Shown here piece after piece: positions 62,985 through 64,000 of a stretch of DNA of 64,000 bases. How positions within the stretch are numbered: the first letter of the stretch is position 1; each line of letters opens with the position of its first letter. This DNA comes from Bufo bufo (lineage: Eukaryota > Chordata > Amphibia > Anura > Bufonidae): positions 118,540,378-118,604,377 of the forward strand of contig NC_053397.1 in NCBI RefSeq assembly GCF_905171765.1, read 5' to 3'. The position numbers were made by a program, and so were the translations under genes. Below the pieces are notes generated by a model. That model was not told the origin of the DNA, ran no database searches, and saw nothing but the letters and a program-made list of their open reading frames with translations.

Positions 62985-63123
62985 CTATCAAATTTACTCC
63001 TGCTCCACTGTCTAGAAAAAAAGAAATAGTCTCCGTCTTAACACCAAAAACAACAACCGCTGGCAACACAAATTGCGATGTTCGTATGGAGGAAACGTAT
63101 ACCCCCCGGCTGACATCCTCCAC
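62911..63123 (-). pseudogene. Gypsy aspartic protease fragment
   Basis: The retropepsin motif is SFFLDSGAGVNLIDAHFC, with active-site D-S-G. It overlaps the RT frame and shifts into it near 62970 (FAHTMGLSLCTLRRPIPI continues in the next frame). Retropepsins cleave the Gag-Pol polyprotein as dimers. One frameshift separates it from the rest of pol. Confidence 0.83.
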
Positions 63124-63129
63124 ACAGCC

Positions 63130-63995
63130 TGGGGTTAGTAGTTTTCCGACGGTCTTTTGTTTTTGAGAAAGGAAGGACAGACATTAATAAAATGACCCCT
63201 CTCCCCACAGAAAAAACAAACCCCACGCCTACGGCGAGCCTCAGGAGGACGGACCTGACGAGTAGTTCCTCCTAGCTACATAGGCTCGTCTAAGTCCGTA
63301 CAGACTAACTGCTGCTTGGGAGGGGTTACCAGTTGCTCCGGATTTTTCAATCTGTCCCTAAGACGTCTATCTATCCTGATAGAAAGGGACATAACCGCAT
63401 CAAGGGAAAAGGGAGTCTCATACAGCGCAAGCACATCCTTAATCCTTTCGGATAACCCAGAGCAGAACTGACTCCTGAGAGCCGGGTCGTTCCACTGGGT
63501 ATCCGTAGCCCACCTATGGAACTCTGAGCAATACTCCTCTACTGGCCGCTCTCCCTGTAGGAGTCTCCGTAACTTTGATTCAGCCAGTGCGATTCGGTCA
63601 GGGTCATCATATATGAGACCCAAGGCCCCAAAAAGTTCATCCACTGACCGGAGAGCCTGGGAATCAGTGGGTAAAGAGAACGCCCAGGATTGCGGGTCCC
63701 CCTGAAGCAGGGAAATAACAACCCCCACCCGCTGTTCTTCATTACCAGAGGAGTAAGGGCGCAGTTTAAAGTATAATTTACAGGCCTCACGGAACGTCAC
63801 AAATTTGTCCCTTCCCCCAGAAAATCTGTCAGGAAGAGCAACCTTGGGTTCCGCAACAACCTGGTTACCTGTAGCAACCGCTGGGCTTGCGGTCTGCTGC
63901 AATTGCTGCTGTTGCTGGAGGACCGACGCCTTCAATCCTTCCACCTCCAAAGACAGGCCTTGAAGTTGCTTTGACAAAGCAGCAATTGGATCCAT
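63130..63995 (-). pseudogene. Gypsy gag with premature TAG before the zinc knuckle
   Basis: The start is MDPIAALSKQLQGLSLEV at 63995, with a glutamine-rich stretch (LQQQQQLQQ) and the retrotransposon gag domain (LPDRFSGGRDKFVTFREACK, LLQGDPQSWAFSLP, RPVEEYCSEFHRWATDTQW, FCSGLSERIKDVLA). The frame stops at TAG (63276-63278) right after DLDEPM, where relatives have glutamine. In the same frame beyond the stop a CCHC knuckle follows (CFFCGERGHFINVC, about 63226-63185). A single C-to-T change therefore removes the RNA-binding knuckle. Confidence 0.87.
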
Positions 63996-64000
63996 ACTGG

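Larger units (their letters stand above)
60368..64000 (-). mobile_element. Ty3/Gypsy LTR retrotransposon, 3' part (continues past window)
   Basis: The 3' LTR is 60368-61013, and gag-protease-RT-RNase H run on the minus strand from 63995 down to 61014. The 5' LTR and primer-binding site are beyond 64000. It is inserted in the Harbinger transposase gene. The integrase is cut at the LTR. Several lesions make it defective. Confidence 0.88.

Noticed and set aside
1..64000. ro60 coding exons expected from human synteny
   Set aside because: I found no frame resembling the Ro60 N-terminus on the plus strand; if ro60 is adjacent, its coding exons lie beyond the window.

Overview
This window is animal nuclear DNA, almost certainly from an anuran amphibian. 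It is AT-rich and intron-scale, with one host coding exon in 64 kb. Nearly everything else is nested transposable elements of groups that are abundant in frogs and toads: DIRS, Penelope-like, Tc1/mariner, piggyBac-like (TTAA-flanked), PIF/Harbinger and hAT families, CR1/L2-type and L1-type LINEs, and a Ty3/Gypsy element. There is no prokaryotic gene organisation.

Host gene. The first coding exon of uchl5 (proteasome-associated deubiquitinase UCH37) lies on the minus strand at 23189-23264 and ends in a phase-1 GT donor. Its first intron runs toward position 1 and would hold the whole 1-22.9 kb transposon nest. Upstream of it (23.3-23.8 kb) is a TATA-less, motif-rich segment that looks like a bidirectional promoter. 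In human the head-to-head neighbour is RO60, but no ro60 coding exon is visible here.

Layout. (1) 0.5-22.9 kb is one set of nested insertions. A ~0.5-kb Harbinger-type MITE is split by a second MITE, at whose edge DIRS-A inserted. DIRS-A holds truncated DIRS-B, and DIRS-B holds complete DIRS-C inside its gag. DIRS-C and DIRS-A gag genes are themselves cut by MITEs or a short retroelement. At the right edge of DIRS-A a short retroelement carries a 6.5-kb TTAA element, which carries a 3-kb TTAA element and a MITE. (2) 24.5-34.4 kb holds two LINE fragments. The first is split by a Penelope-like element with a 40-bp target duplication and a good hammerhead ribozyme; two Tc1 elements sit inside the Penelope element, one with an intact transposase. 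(3) 34.9-55.4 kb is a piggyBac element whose transposase has a single stop codon. It is invaded by a 13-kb hAT element (perfect 8-bp duplication) and a broken Tc1. Inside the hAT are another short retroelement and a giant palindromic piggyBac derivative that runs into a 100-N gap. (4) 55.4-64 kb holds an inverted Penelope-like fragment, a mariner end, an L1-type LINE end with a hairpin MITE, a Harbinger transposase gene with an intron, and a Gypsy element inserted in it that continues past the window.

How the parts relate. Most elements can be ordered in time by their target-site duplications. Autonomous and non-autonomous partners coexist, notably the piggyBac transposase and palindromic TTAA elements sharing its ends. 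The most unusual structures are the ~760-bp alternating-palindrome modules of that piggyBac family, the hammerhead-like cores in four separate retroelements, and a contig join at the N gap that repeats the flank of a TTAA insertion as if showing the unoccupied allele.
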